Of a DNA stretch of 64,000 nucleotides, positions 46,669 to 59,739 are shown piece after piece; positions within the stretch are counted from its first letter, which is position 1; each line of letters begins with the position of its first letter. Under the pieces are notes generated by a model. That model was not told the origin of the DNA, did not search any database, and saw only the letters and a program-made list of their open reading frames with translations. This DNA is from Phorcus lineatus (Eukaryota > Mollusca > Gastropoda > Trochida > Trochidae): contig OV121083.1 of the NCBI GenBank assembly GCA_921293015.1, positions 34,402,908 through 34,466,907 of the forward strand, in the 5' to 3' direction. The translations under genes were made by a program, and so were the position numbers.

Positions 46669-49600
46669 TTTACCCAACACTGCTGAAAATTTCGATCTTC
46701 AAAGCTAATCCAGCGCTAGAATAATCGTAGGCCAATGTTAGTGTTTGTTATCTACGGCTATCTTGGTGATAAAACAGTTTGTATGTCTAGACCTTGAAAC
46801 GTATAAGCTTTATATTTTCATGTCTCCTCTCGTCCTGAGATCAGTCTATCAGCTTCTTTTGTCGAGGGTTCACATTGGCAAATTCTTGAGCCTTTTATCT
46901 GCTTTCCCTCTCGTAAATTCAGCATTGTCTCCGATTTCTTTTTGTGCCATTGTCATACCTTGTTTTTGCCTTAAACTGCATTATAGGTTGAATAATTGCT
47001 TTTCCGGATTTCAATTTTATCCAAACTCTGCTAAGTTAGTTTAAAACCAACAAAAATGGCGATTTCAGACTCTATATTGTATTGCCTCACATGGACGTGT
47101 AAGTGTCGCGCTGTAAGAGAAAATATAACATCGCTTCGTTCAGGATCCGACTGCTGAATTTGTCGAATTACCTCATCATTTTTTACGGATCACTGCTGAA
47201 ATAGAGTGTAGACCATATGAAAGCGTTGGCGTCATGATTTGAAATTTCTGCCCTTTTAAGAATGCGATTCGCTAATATGCCTGTTTTATAGTTTAGAAAA
47301 GACCAGTTTTTGAAGATCGAAAAACGAGATGGGTAGCATGATTTAGAATTGTATTTGTTCGAAAAAACGATAACTGGCATTACCTTCCACTTAACTGTTA
47401 CAAAAAGAAGAGCATCAGCTTAAAGTAGGTTTCATCCAGGAGCAACTGACAATCTTGACCGTAACCATGGTAGGGCATGGCCATTATGCACTCGGAAGAT
47501 ATTTGAGTTTTATTTGTACAAAACTATTAATAAATCAACTGTTTATTTACACTTGAATCAAGACTATGAAATATCTTTATCTAAATTAATGAAACGTTTT
47601 TCCTAAGGTTAACTTCTCGGTTTAATTTATATGCATTCCTAAAATCTAGATATCCTAAAAACGGAGACAGACTGGTTTCAATTTCATACATAGTGATGAT
47701 GCAGGACTAATATCCAATGATAATTCATTTAAACTTTAAAACTGCCTATGCACGATGGCTAATGTACTGCGATGGTAAAAGTTTAACACTACCTCATGTT
47801 TTACGCTTTAACGACTTTAGAAACCACATCAAGATATAACATTTTTAAACGTCTTTTTATTTTATGGTTTTGTTTGCCAGAATATTTCAATAGCAGTGCG
47901 ATAAAACTGGTTAGTATTGCCGAAGTTTATTGCATACGCTCCCTCCCCATTTGACGTTGATTTTTTTCTATATATTGCGTCCCGATTAGAGTTGTGACGA
48001 TATCTTCTATCAGAAAAGGAAAAGATTACAATTCCTACTTATTGCAGATGGTGATACATATTATTGACCTGAAATATTTTCATTCCTGCTAAAGGATTAT
48101 GTCAACGTTTAAACCTTTTAAATACATGCAGGAATACAGGATACATCTATGCATCGTTTAAGCGTATCGTCACAACTCTAGTTTTGATAACATCTATCTA
48201 GTTAAAACTAGCTGTACTTGTGACCAGTCATTTCACCTAGAGAATTTCAGACTGAGGTAATGTTCAGCTGACCTTTGTCGAACTTTCGAACTAATCAAAT
48301 GCTGTCGTTTACCCTACGTTTGTCTATATTTAGCCTTGAAAACTTTGATGTGTCTTTTTGACCTAATTTGTTAATTTACTTTTGCACAAATGAATTAATA
48401 AACAACGAATAAATATTCCGCCAACAATATCTGCACAGAATTGATGCTGTCAATATACAGCTGCATACCAGAAGTTTGTTCACATACTTGTGAATTCTAG
48501 TGCAAATATCATATAATTTGGGATTTCTCTGAAACATCATATTATTGCGAAAAGAAAACGGATTATGTTGAATTTCAACACAGTTTTCGGTATGCAGCTG
48601 TACAATTCACTGCGATACATCGGTAACAATCTGATTTTGTAATCAATGTGCCCATAAACGGCAAATCGGCATTGACCCGCGATTCGAAGTGCTTGGCAAG
48701 CTCTCTTTTGATTGGCTGATGTTCGCGCCTGCGCGACTTTGAACATGCAGGCGTGTACCTCTCAAGCTTTAAAAATGGACCTCGGGAAGTATAAGATTAC
48801 AGCTAGTTTAAACCTGAATTTATCAATCTTTTGAAGCTTTAAGAATTTATGCAGGTACAACGATATTTACATCAAATGATATATCTGGAAATACATTCGG
48901 TACTGTTGGTGCATTTAGGATTATAAACCGGCATTATTTCCATAACTTTATACTAATTCATTACGTTGAAATACCATTCTAATCGGATGATTTTTTCAAT
49001 GAACGTATTTGTGTTTTAAGATTTATTTGATATTACTAGTATATGTTTTTAATTGTTTCAGTGGCATTCTAGAGGTTTCTAGTATAAGGAAGACTATGAT
49101 TTTATTGATGCACAATTTCTTTATTACACATTGGCGACGTTTCGGTAGATCCTTATACCCTTGTCAATCGCCAGACGTTAGTTAGACGTGACGAACTCAC
49201 AGGCTGACTGTACTATGACCTGATCCCAGGAAACTTGACAACGGGATAAGAATCTATACCGTAACTTCGCCGTTGTATAATAAATAAGTTGTAAACCCAT
49301 AATATCATAGTTTTCCTTATATGTGTTTAGTCATTTGGGTTTTATATCGTAGTAGTGGAACTATTGCAATAATGATACAGAATGCAGCTATACATGTATA
49401 TATCTGCACATCTTTCAATGTATACAATGGTGATGTAATGCTGCAACTCAAGACAAAGGTTGTGTAACAGAAAGTTTCAGACCAACTTCTGGCTAAGATG
49501 AAAGTCCGCTAAAATGGTTATCGTGGGAGATAATTCCTTTCCATATTCAATTTAGAATTACAGTGTTAGCGTTGCTATATCAGGTTCCGAAACTGAGTCA

Positions 49601-52479
49601 TATCAACTGTAAGAAAATGAAATATAAAATCGGTATTCTCTCATTGAAATTAATCTCCTGTATTACGCTATGAGTTATGGGTCTTTCACCTTCCAAACAT
49701 TCAAACCTTCGGAGGCACGCAAAAATATCAAATTGTGTCGAAGCAAAGCTTCTTCGCTGATTGGCTGGAGTGCAAAGTTCACTCAACACAGCTCCGATGG
49801 AGCAAAACTCAGATCAAAACGTAGCGAGGTACGAATGAAAGTTTTGAATTATTGGTTTGTTAACTTACAGTTGATCACAATAGTAAGACTGTCTTCATTT
49901 TAAACACGAAGAAGTCAAGAAAGATCCTCCTAACTTCAGCAAGAAAGGAAATGAGTTGGTTGCGCAGTTTTTACCTTGACTTTCAAGTTTTGATTAGCTA
50001 CTATAATCCTGATATTGTGTGTTATGAACCACGTTAGTGCCTAAACATTTGTCTTATTACACATGTATGTCCTCTTATGCAAAACAACTATCTGGTCTGT
50101 CAAATAATATGTCTTATATATATTTCTTTAATATCGTAGCATTTACTTGAAGATTTATTGAACAAAAACACATTTGCAATTTTTTCATATTACAATTGAA
50201 GTCAACTGCTTCGTCAGTACATTTCTGAAGAAGATGAACAAAAGACGAATTATTTTTTATCCATTATTGAAACAGTCACAAAATGCTACAGGTCTTTTCC
50301 CCCTCCTTTTTTATTCAGTTACTGCTGATAAATAAGAATCTTTCATATTCTTTTCTGAAAAGTGTCCTTTTGAGATCGGTACAATTTTAGAGGTCTATTC
50401 AGCCTTTTAAAGTGTCCGTAAAATATCTTACATGACCCCCTCCCTTTGATAAGGTTATTAAGTAAAGGAAATGTTGTTTTAAGAAAAGACTTCATGCCAA
50501 GTACTAACACGTTAGATTATGAACGTTAAACTAGTTCGTTAATCATTCCTTTTTTTATTATTCATTTATAAAAGAATAGAGTTATATTTTCTGTTTTTAC
50601 TCACACTTGTTGATTTTCATGATCCGTGTACTGCTTTACGAGTTTAATAAACTGTTCATGGAATACTGTCTTTCATTATATTTTATTCAAAATACGTTTT
50701 GAAAATTAACCGTTGTCGTAGACCACCCCCAAACCGACAGACGTTTGAACTCACAGGTTGACACTTCTAACGTTGTTTAATGATTGGGGACAGAATAAGT
50801 ATCCATTGATCAGCAATACTAAGCTTTCGCTTAAAAAATAGGCAAGTATTTTCCTTTTCCTCAAAGACCTACTAGATGTATTCACTGTAAAAGTCACCAA
50901 GTAATGTGTAAAAAGGGTCGAGCTTTTTAATGACGTTTGATGATCTATTTCCCTATGCCATCCTGAACCGTTTTATGGTAGGCTGTGTTCCACTACTCTG
51001 AAAAGAACAGGTTAGTTAACGATCCTTATCCCATATATCATGAACAGTTTTATGACAGTTTCTGTTTGATTTCCCTATGCTATCATGATCAGTAGTACAA
51101 TGTTCTAGAGAGTCCCAGGTGAACAAACATCACAGGCTGATATGTCGGGTATGCCGCAGAGGTCTTCTTGAGCATGGAAGATGGAGCGATTATCTGACAT
51201 TTATGGATTCAGGCTACTTTCTCATACTACGTCGCCTCTGCCATGGGAAAATTATGTTTGGAATATTGCGAGGATTTATGTCAATGACGAATCATGTCAT
51301 TTCCCCCCATTTCTGACATGAAACTACGAAATTACCGGTAAAGATTACAATAATTTATTTATCAAATTTTTATTATTTATCTTAGGCTATACTCATCTTA
51401 TTCTATTTACGGTAAAAATATTTCTGGAATATGTTCGTAATTTAAACTTTTTTCACATGAGCTCACCAATAGAAGAGAGTTATCGGAATAATTACAGTAA
51501 ATTAGTGTACAGATGATAAAGATGGTTAAATATTTCTGAAGATTCTGCTTAACTTATCAGGGCAAGAAATGCCAAACATCAAAAACAAAAGGAAGCACTT
51601 TATTTTTGGACTAATGAAATGACCAGTAAAAATGCCGCGGTCAGTGATGACATTTTGTTAGTAAAGGCAAAAGAATTTGGTGGTAAATTGCAAATTACTG
51701 ATTTTGTCTATGCTTTTGTGCAATGATTGTTTATTAATATATGTATCCCAGTTACATGAAATAAAACTCATTAAATATTCGTAATACGTTGTCATCTGTC
51801 TGTAGATTTGGTTCGTTTCAGTAGTCCGAACGTTTCACTATCCGAACGTTTTTGATGAAAAACGGAAGTGTTCGGATTATCGAGGTCTGACTGTATGTCA
51901 GTGACGAAACTGCTTCATTGTGGTAAAATTATTTTATAGTGATGATCTCCACAAGTCGTGTCATATGTTTTGTAATTTTTTAACATGTCTATTCCGTTAA
52001 ACCGGCAACTTTAGTTTTCCTTCTTTATTGTGATTTAACAATATTATTCTTTAAAATATTTTAAATATGTCATATATGCGATACCTTTGCGAAAGGGTCT
52101 TAAAGATATCGACCATGTTCATATAAGCGAAACGTTTATTCTTTTCTCAACAATCACATTAATCAGCTTTCAAACACTTCTATTGAACTTTCCGATAGCA
52201 TGTAATGTGGTAGTTTTTTTTAAAAAAGCGGGTTTCCATAATTAATTTTGGTTCTTGAGTTTTACAAACAATTTTCAAATAAAAGTCTCTGAACAACCTT
52301 GTAATTATAACAATAAGGGGATTTTTTCCAAGCCAAGTATTAGCGCCGAATAACAAGAGCACACGAAGAAATTACTTGCCTAATCTAATTTTAGAAATTG
52401 TTAAAGTTACATAACGTCATACAGTCTGTCTTTCATTACCATCTTCAATTACTATCGGTGTCTGGTGCCCCTGCAGGCG
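46669..52479. other. Interval between the two opine dehydrogenase genes
   Basis: Probable 3' UTR, then sequence without recognised exons. Two modules with an inverted CCAAT box (TTGATTGGCTGATG near 48709; CTGATTGGCTGGAG near 49757) lie in locally G+C-richer sequence and could be promoter relics, but the evidence is thin. Confidence 0.4.
47529..47534 (+). promoter_or_regulatory. Possible polyadenylation signal of opine dehydrogenase 1
   Basis: First AATAAA seen after the stop, about 860 nt downstream. Confidence 0.35.
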
Positions 52480-52676
52480 ACCATAATCTTGCGGCACCAA
52501 ACCATGCAGCGCAATTCCATTGACGCCGAGAACGAACGCGTAGGAGCTGGGGAATGTATCCCTACGCCAAGTCTTTTCCATATGAGGTCAAGGCGTTTGG
52601 TAGTGTCGTCTGCTTTACTCTAGCTTCCGGTTTACATCGCCCAGCGTCTTGCTGCGTCTAAATCGATCAGTTCGAG
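52480..52676 (+). promoter_or_regulatory. Candidate promoter and 5' untranslated exon of opine dehydrogenase 2
   Basis: A CpG-containing, G+C-richer patch in AT-rich surroundings ends in an ideal donor TTCGAG/GTAAGT. The coding exon at 57259 follows an acceptor and needs an upstream leader exon; this is the best donor found between the two genes. The start of the exon is unknown. Confidence 0.35.
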
Positions 52677-55600
52677 GTAAGTGGACTTCTTGGAGGATAT
52701 CAGGCATGATTTTAAGGAACTGTTTGCTTCAATGTACTGTTCTCTAAACTTCCTTCCGCAGCTAATACCGCAAGTGATTTTCGAAGCTCATATTTCACAG
52801 TGCTGCTATTTTTATCTTCTCCAACTCGTTTCCATGTTACCTTTCGGCTTTCACTAACAGAATCGTAACAGAATCTAAAGGTGGCTGTACCGATGGAACA
52901 TCGTCTGTGTAAATATGGTCTTTTAAAATACCGTTTTTATTTCATGAGAATGGTAGTATTTTCATAAACGATCGAAGTTGTCCTTGAATATTGGTATTTT
53001 GAATATTGAACTAAGGTTTTCGTCTTCATTTAGACTTCCTAGTGCCAAAGTTAAGCATCTCGTGCAACTCTCTATAATATTTCCGAAATATATTGTAAAC
53101 ATGTATTTCAATTGATTGACATGAGCCCCGGAGCGTTGGTACCATTACAATCTGATTATAATCTAACAGTCTTTGTTCTTGGTTTGTGGTTGTTCAAATA
53201 ATACTGAACGAACAACGGGACAGTCTATCATTAGACCTTGACTCTCGTCTTGAAACACAGTTAGTTTTCTTAGAATTTTATATAATAAGAATTTTTATGT
53301 TCGACAATTCAAAAAAGCCCCTGAATAGTTTATTAGATACTTGTACGTGGTTTAGATTTTCTTTCAGGAGAGTATCTGCTTAGTTGAAGGGGAATAATAA
53401 ATAAAGCGACTGTGAGAGAGGCTTAATTCCGTGTTTTACCTCGAACTGCAATACATTCTCTCTGCTAGATACGACAGAGGAATGTGTAGCTGTAATGTGA
53501 TTGATTTAGTATCTTGGAGGGTAATGGTGACATTAATATTCATTGGAGAGATTTGATATCAAAGCTCACAAGCATCTGAAACAGAATTATACAATCTAGT
53601 CTTTCGTCCTCTGAGAAACTAATTTCTAAATTACCAAAGTCCTTTTTAAATGCTAAAACATACTACTCAAAGCTAAAACATACTATTCAGTGTTTATGAT
53701 TAATCTGCATAGGTTTCATTTTTAAAAATTAACATGATGGAATCTGATGAAATCGTAGCATAAACGTGTTTTTATTAAAAGTTTGTTGTCCCTTATACTT
53801 CGTTCATTAATATGATTCATTGCATATCCTCGTTTCCTGTCGCAATCACAAACAATTTTGAATTGTCTAATCTTTGCATCGAAAACGATCGACCGCCGTT
53901 TCTTATTCACATCTTTGTTACGTTTTCCATTTTTCCATTGTTTTTCCATTCTCAAAGAGGATAGTCTGTTTCCTTAAACCATGAATAAAATGAAAGTCAA
54001 AGAAAGACCAACACATTTAGCGAGTTTTAATCAGTTTTAGCTATCTCAAGGGTGATTTTTAGTCATTCGAAAGTTGATGATAAATCAACCAAATATTGAA
54101 ATTGAACCTTGTCTAGAAAGAGTATAACCCGGTCGTATTTCAAGCTGATCTTGTTTACATAATATACGGTACAAAATGGCAAAACCATTCATAGCAACTC
54201 GTGATTAAACAATCCCAGAGTCACCAACTTTGCTTTTATACAGAAATTCCTTTTATCTCAAGAAGCATCCAGATATCGCAATACTACGCAATGAAGAGTA
54301 ACCACTGACAGCGAGGTGTTCATGTGGGCAATAACAGCGGAACAAGACATGATCCTTGCAGCACGCTACTCTTGTGTGTAGTTAATTACTCCACCAGTTG
54401 GCTTTGATCCAAGAGTATCTCGACCTAGACTTTCCCAGTACCCATGTACCTTCTGTCTTGAAACATCAATGTAGTTATCTACCCTAATCATCGAAAGGAT
54501 CCATTGGCCTGATAATTTACGGAAATTATCATTTTTGCCATGCAAGGGCTGTGTAGTTTTATACGGCTTTCCTTCCGTCTGAAAATAAAGACAAGCCTCG
54601 CAATGTGAATTACCATGAAATTGCGAACCCAAGTAAATACTATTAAGAAAAGTGTTGCCCTATACAAACACAAGTCATATTCTTAATTTACTGACATTTA
54701 AATGCCAGGTCCCGTACCACATTGACATAAAACAATGGTGTTCCGTTCTCTATATACTTGTCAGTTATTCTCATAATTTACATTCAGTTAAGCTGTTTAG
54801 TTCATACGTAAATTATTACATAAATTACTAGAATTATATTTTGATTTGAAATAAGTCAATTGGAAATGTTATAATAGTCAGAATAGACAAACATCATCTC
54901 ACAATCGAAACCGAATTGTAAATTATTTGTTTAAATATGTTAAATAGAAAAAATAATAGTCACTAACGTTCATCTTTGTGAGGATTTATAAACTGTTAAC
55001 ATGTAAACTATTAGTTCTTGTCCATCTTCTGACCATCTGCTGACTGGTGACTGAATTTGATAGTTTGCCCTGTTATCTCTTTGGTTGATTAAATAGACAA
55101 CGGTAGATTATTCAGACAATTCCCTTTGTATTTGCTATACAGAGCATGTAATTCTGAACATGTAGTTTCCTTTTTCATTGAGTTTCCTCATGTAGTTTCC
55201 TCATTCATATATATATATATATCTGTAACATCAAGTTTGTATAGTGTTGCAAGCTCGATCATATTCATTTCTTGAAATTATCATTCGAAGCCCTTATTAT
55301 GAACGTCCATACGGTCATAAGTGTATTACAAGTAAAACCATGGCATGCTTCATGTTAATATTCTTCATTCGAGAAACATATTATTTATGCATTTACATTA
55401 TATAAATTGGAACCTCAGAACAATGCACTAGCTGTAAAAACTGTCGCTTTAAATCATATTTAGATCTCAGGATACAGGTCTAGATCCTTTTTAGAACACA
55501 TTTGCTGTGTAAACTTTAAAGGCACTATATTGCGCGCCTTTCCGGTTCAATTGGGCTAGTACATGTTATAAGAGGACATAGGCATTCACTTTAGTTTTCT

Positions 55601-57240
55601 ATCGATGCAATGAAATACTTATCATTCTTTACTATGGACCTGCAATCAACAATGAAAATGTTAAGACAGCCGCTGTCGGCCTGGACATCTAAAAACTCTA
55701 TGGTCAGCTGTGCGCAAAACGGTTAAATTATGGACAGTTGAAACGGCTGAACTAGTAATGTGTCAGCTATTGAATTTACCTAAAAACTCAACTGAGAACA
55801 AAGGATGAAATATAGTTTATTAAAGCTAAGTTGTTAATCAACCGATTGAATAATAAAATATTAGTATTCTAATTAGATTGACCAAAAGGGCTGCCGTTTC
55901 CGCTTTTCTTTTTGTAAGTACAATTTTAATATTTACGATATCATAGTTCATGTCGATTTAATGCAACGTGGCATTAAATACATTCTTTTTTTAATTTACG
56001 TTGGTACCTGAAAACGTTCATATTTGCTTACGAGGTGGATTGTCTGATTTCGTATCGTTAGTAATATCAAGGATAGGCAGTTTCTGTGCATTCGTTGTGT
56101 TTACGAAATATAAAAACAATCCCATTGCATATTTAAGCTGCATTTGCATTCTTACCAAAAGCTACTTGCTGTTGGCTTACAATAGTTCCACTACCAGTCA
56201 TTGACATTTATAACCAATAGCTTTTTTACATTGATGTCATCGGTACATGTGCATTTTGTATTCGTATTATTAACCCTACGAGTGACACTTACAGTGTGTA
56301 TTTACGAATCCTAATAACAACACTTTCAGTTCATTTGGCTATCTATTTGAGACATCATGCATGTTCAGAGTTTTCAGGAAGTAGAAATTACAAACACACC
56401 AAAACTTACTTTTTTTGGGCCCTGGAACGCATGATACCATGATAATGCATTTTGTTATCAAACAACCAAAACATACCTACATATCCAAGCGTGCATTTTG
56501 TTTTCCCCTGAGCACGTTACTAACCTGCTGAGTCATGCATGGAAGAGACGCTACTAACAGGATGACGGCAGCAAAGTCGTGGAATAATGGTACAACTTCC
56601 TGGAACCGACGTGAGTAAATCAGCCATGGTATTATGCTTCTAGACACACCACATTTTCTATTGTCTCATCCATCCTTTGTCGCTCTTCGTATAGGTGATC
56701 GGTCGCTGGATGAGTGAACATAAAAATGTCCATGATTTATATGTGCAGCGATCGTGGTAGGACCTTAAAAAATGGCGATCTTCATCTTCTGCCCTTGACC
56801 TCGGCGTAGGTCGCACATGTCTGAAAAAAAAAATGATATATGCGTGCTTTGTGACAAACATTTAAAACATTTTCTGAAGAAATTAACTTAACCGTCCGCA
56901 TGGTGAAGGTCTTTGAGAATTGACATAGGTTTTTTTGTAAATGTCCAGAACTTACCACCCTATTAAAGCATCCTACAAAAACAACAAAAAAGCGTGGCCC
57001 TAATTTGAGATTGTTTGCTATGTAAGCATTTTTCTTTTTCAGAAGTTTTTGTGCATTATGAGTTGTTTTATCAGAACTTTCAATTGCATGTTCATAAATG
57101 CTTACTAACTTGTTATTTTTTTTAAGTAATAAAGTTTTGAAAGTATAATTCGAATTTGGATTAGTGTATGATTTATTTGAAACATGTTTTTGTTTTGTGT
57201 TTCGAAAATATTTACTCATTTTCTCGAACCTTTTTTGTAG
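52677..57240. other. Probable 5' UTR intron of opine dehydrogenase 2
   Basis: 4.5 kb without recognised coding sequence, ending CTCGAACCTTTTTTGTAG. A short (AT)n run is at 55207-55222. An 88-codon frame on the - strand at 54366-54632 is longer than usual for this background but is not recognised. Confidence 0.35.
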
Positions 57241-57258
57241 ATCCATTCCAAATCCAAG

Positions 57259-58464
57259 ATGCCGAAAGTAGTAATATTGATATGTGGCACTGGAAGCTCT
57301 GCGCACGTTCTTGCAGTTCTAGCAGCTTCTCGCGAGAATATGGAGTCGCGAGTTTTGAGTTTGACCGGAAACGAGGCCGAAACTTGGAGCGAGGCTGTCA
57401 AGAAAGACGACATGGTTCTCACAATAAACGAAGGGGAAGACGAACCAACAAAAGTTACAGCAAAACCAAGAGTTATAACGAAAGACCCGGAGAGAGCTGT
57501 GAAGGGAGCCCATATGGTCATTCTCACTGTTGCCCCGAATGAACAAAAAGAATATCTCGAAGCAATGCAACCCCACCTAGACCCAAACACAATCATTGTT
57601 GGATTCCCGGGGACGCCTGGGTTCGAATTCCTTTGTAACAGCTGTTTGAAGACGAAGGCCAAGAAGTGTGCGGTTCTGAACCTAGAGAGCATGCCCTATG
57701 CGTGCAAGACAAGAGAGTTCGGTAAAACCGTAGCGGTTCTTGGGATCACTGAGGTGGACAGAGGAACGCTGATAGAGGGAAAGAGCAAATCTCCCTATGA
57801 CCCATTCGCTCTCCTCCAGGCAATCTTAGGACGCTTCCCGATTCTGGAGATGTACAGTAACTACCTGGAGCCTCTTCTGGCCACCAACACCATCCTGAAC
57901 CCTGCCATCATGTACGGCAAGTGGAAGAACTGGGACGGGAAGCCTTTGGACGAGAAACCTCTCTTCTATCAAGGAATTACAGAGCAGGACGCCAAGTGTA
58001 TCGAAGCTCTCAGTGAAGAATGCGTGGAAATCGCAAAAGCAATTACTTCAAAGAAGCCCAAAATCGAGCTCGGATGGATTATACCAATTTATGAACTCTT
58101 TTGTGAAGAATATTGTGCCAATATCGGCGATAAATCCAACTTCTTGTCCCTCATGAAAACAAATTCGGCCTATGAAGGGGTTTATCACCCTATGACGATC
58201 ACGGAGGATGAGAAGTACCTCCCTGATTTCAACTGCCGGTATCTGCTAGAAGATGTTCCCAGAGGTATTGCCATCTCCAAGGGTATTGCTATGATTGTTG
58301 GCGTTAAGACGCCAATCCACAACTCGGTGTTGGAATGGTGCCAAGAGAAGATGGGTAAGGAGTTCATAGTGGGGAGGGACTTGAGGGGGAAGGATATAGG
58401 TGAGACCAGGTGCCCTCAACGGTTCGGGTTCGAGACCTTGGACGATCTTATAAACATCATTTAA
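57259..58464 (+). CDS. Opine dehydrogenase 2, active-site-altered paralog
   Basis: Uninterrupted 401-codon frame, clearly paralogous to the gene at 45469 and in the same orientation. Kept: dinucleotide loop CGTGSSAH, GFPGTPGFEF, ESMPYACK, KWKNWDGKPLDEKPLFYQG, Arg327 and Asp332 in RYLLEDVP, and the C-terminal GETRCPQRFGFETLDDL. Changed: the catalytic His of VHP-I is Asn214 (ILNPAIMYGK), and the PAFAH segment reads APNEQKEYL. In the scallop enzyme this His activates the keto group, so normal opine synthesis may be lost or altered. The frame is intact and conserved along its whole length, so this is not a plain pseudogene. It might use other substrates. The start is the ATG 18 bases after the acceptor TTTTTTGTAG. 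Confidence 0.93.
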   Translation: MPKVVILICGTGSSAHVLAVLAASRENMESRVLSLTGNEAETWSEAVKKDDMVLTINEGEDEPTKVTAKPRVITKDPERAVKGAHMVILTVAPNEQKEYLEAMQPHLDPNTIIVGFPGTPGFEFLCNSCLKTKAKKCAVLNLESMPYACKTREFGKTVAVLGITEVDRGTLIEGKSKSPYDPFALLQAILGRFPILEMYSNYLEPLLATNTILNPAIMYGKWKNWDGKPLDEKPLFYQGITEQDAKCIEALSEECVEIAKAITSKKPKIELGWIIPIYELFCEEYCANIGDKSNFLSLMKTNSAYEGVYHPMTITEDEKYLPDFNCRYLLEDVPRGIAISKGIAMIVGVKTPIHNSVLEWCQEKMGKEFIVGRDLRGKDIGETRCPQRFGFETLDDLINII

Positions 58465-58814
58465 CGCTTTCATGTGGTTGATTTTGGACTTTATGGATGT
58501 TTGACATTATGATTGAATGCTTGCTTGGTCATCTCATACTTTCAATATTTGAAACTCTGTCATCTTGAGACAGGATTTACTGAATAAGATTTAAGTGCAT
58601 CTGAACATATTTCTTTATGTATTTTGACAACATATCCGTTTCCCATGTTATTAACAATGAATTAAGATTAATGTATTTAGAGGTATCTTTGTTACAAATG
58701 TGAACTGATTAACATTTAGGTCGAATGCATCGTTGATATGGCATTGGTAATGATATACGTTTTCAAAGCCATTACTATAATATCTCAAGAGCCTTAATCT
58801 GTCATGTGATAAAA

Positions 58815-58868
58815 ATATAAACAGGATTGTTTTTTAAGTTTATATAAACAGGATTGTTTTTTAAGTTT
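58815..58868. repeat. 27-bp perfect tandem duplication in 3' UTR
   Basis: Two adjacent copies of a 27-bp unit containing TATAAACAGGATTGTTTTTT. Near-identity points to a recent event. Confidence 0.85.
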
Positions 58869-58947
58869 CAAGCTGTAAATATTGCGATAATCTATGTTTG
58901 TTTTGTGAAATATATTCAGGGAAATGACTATGTTTTAGGGTTTTAGG

Positions 58948-58953
58948 AATAAA
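58948..58953 (+). promoter_or_regulatory. Possible polyadenylation signal of opine dehydrogenase 2
   Basis: AATAAA about 480 nt after the stop codon. A second lies at 59286-59291. Confidence 0.4.
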
Positions 58954-59739
58954 ATTTTCATTCAAAGTAGCTAAATTGTATTTATAGAACTTTTAGGATT
59001 AGTTGTCCCAAGGAAATTAATTATTTTATTATATGTGATAACAACTGTTAATATACATAACCTCTCCTAGAATTTCAGACTCTTCCCGGTATTTCCCCAT
59101 ATTTTATGTGTATTATTAATTCCATTTGCTCAATCGTCACACGATAATTTCATATTAATAGATATATTTTTCGAATACTTGGAAAACGATGGTTTGTGAA
59201 TATACATTTCTTAAATATAATTATTATTTCGATAGTATAATGTAAATGGAACATGTGCAATATCTGTTTAAATGTTGTCTATTTTAATAAATTTTGATTT
59301 TACTTTTGTCTCATTGTTTATATCACTGTTAAAGTTTGAAAGTTTTAACATTGTTAGTTTTTTTGGCTATTTCTTAGAAAAAAACTTACCATATTCCATC
59401 CAGCTTTCCCAGTGTGGCAGCTACTGTACGTGTATGTGAAGAGTCTGTTTGCAACACAACGCTGATAGATAAGCATCACTTTTGTACTCTCTTTACAGTA
59501 TTTTATCCTCATCTCCAGAACGAAGAGTATTCAGGTGCGGAAATGTACTGTACTGACTGAGCCAATGGGGATCCTAAATTGGAGAGTTTGTGATTCGATG
59601 GTCTCTTATAAGGGCCGCCTGGGCCTTGACCTAAAAACAAATTTTATGCTAGTAACTGAAATGATGTATACAGAGAACGTTTATTTAGATAATAGATTTA
59701 GTGACGTCGTGGATCGAAAAAGGGCAAAAGGTGTCATGA

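Larger units (their letters stand above)
58465..59734. other. 3' UTR and intergenic sequence after opine dehydrogenase 2
   Basis: AT-rich. Contains a 27-bp direct duplication and two AATAAA signals (58948-58953, 59286-59291). Nothing else recognised. Confidence 0.5.

Noticed and set aside
46291..46680. 129-codon minus-strand frame opposite opine dehydrogenase 1
   Set aside because: Antisense to a conserved coding region with higher G+C, which lengthens antisense frames; no similarity.
57168..57692. Overlapping long frames on both strands at the start of opine dehydrogenase 2
   Set aside because: They are shadows of the real gene, whose frame alone matches a family and has the acceptor and start.
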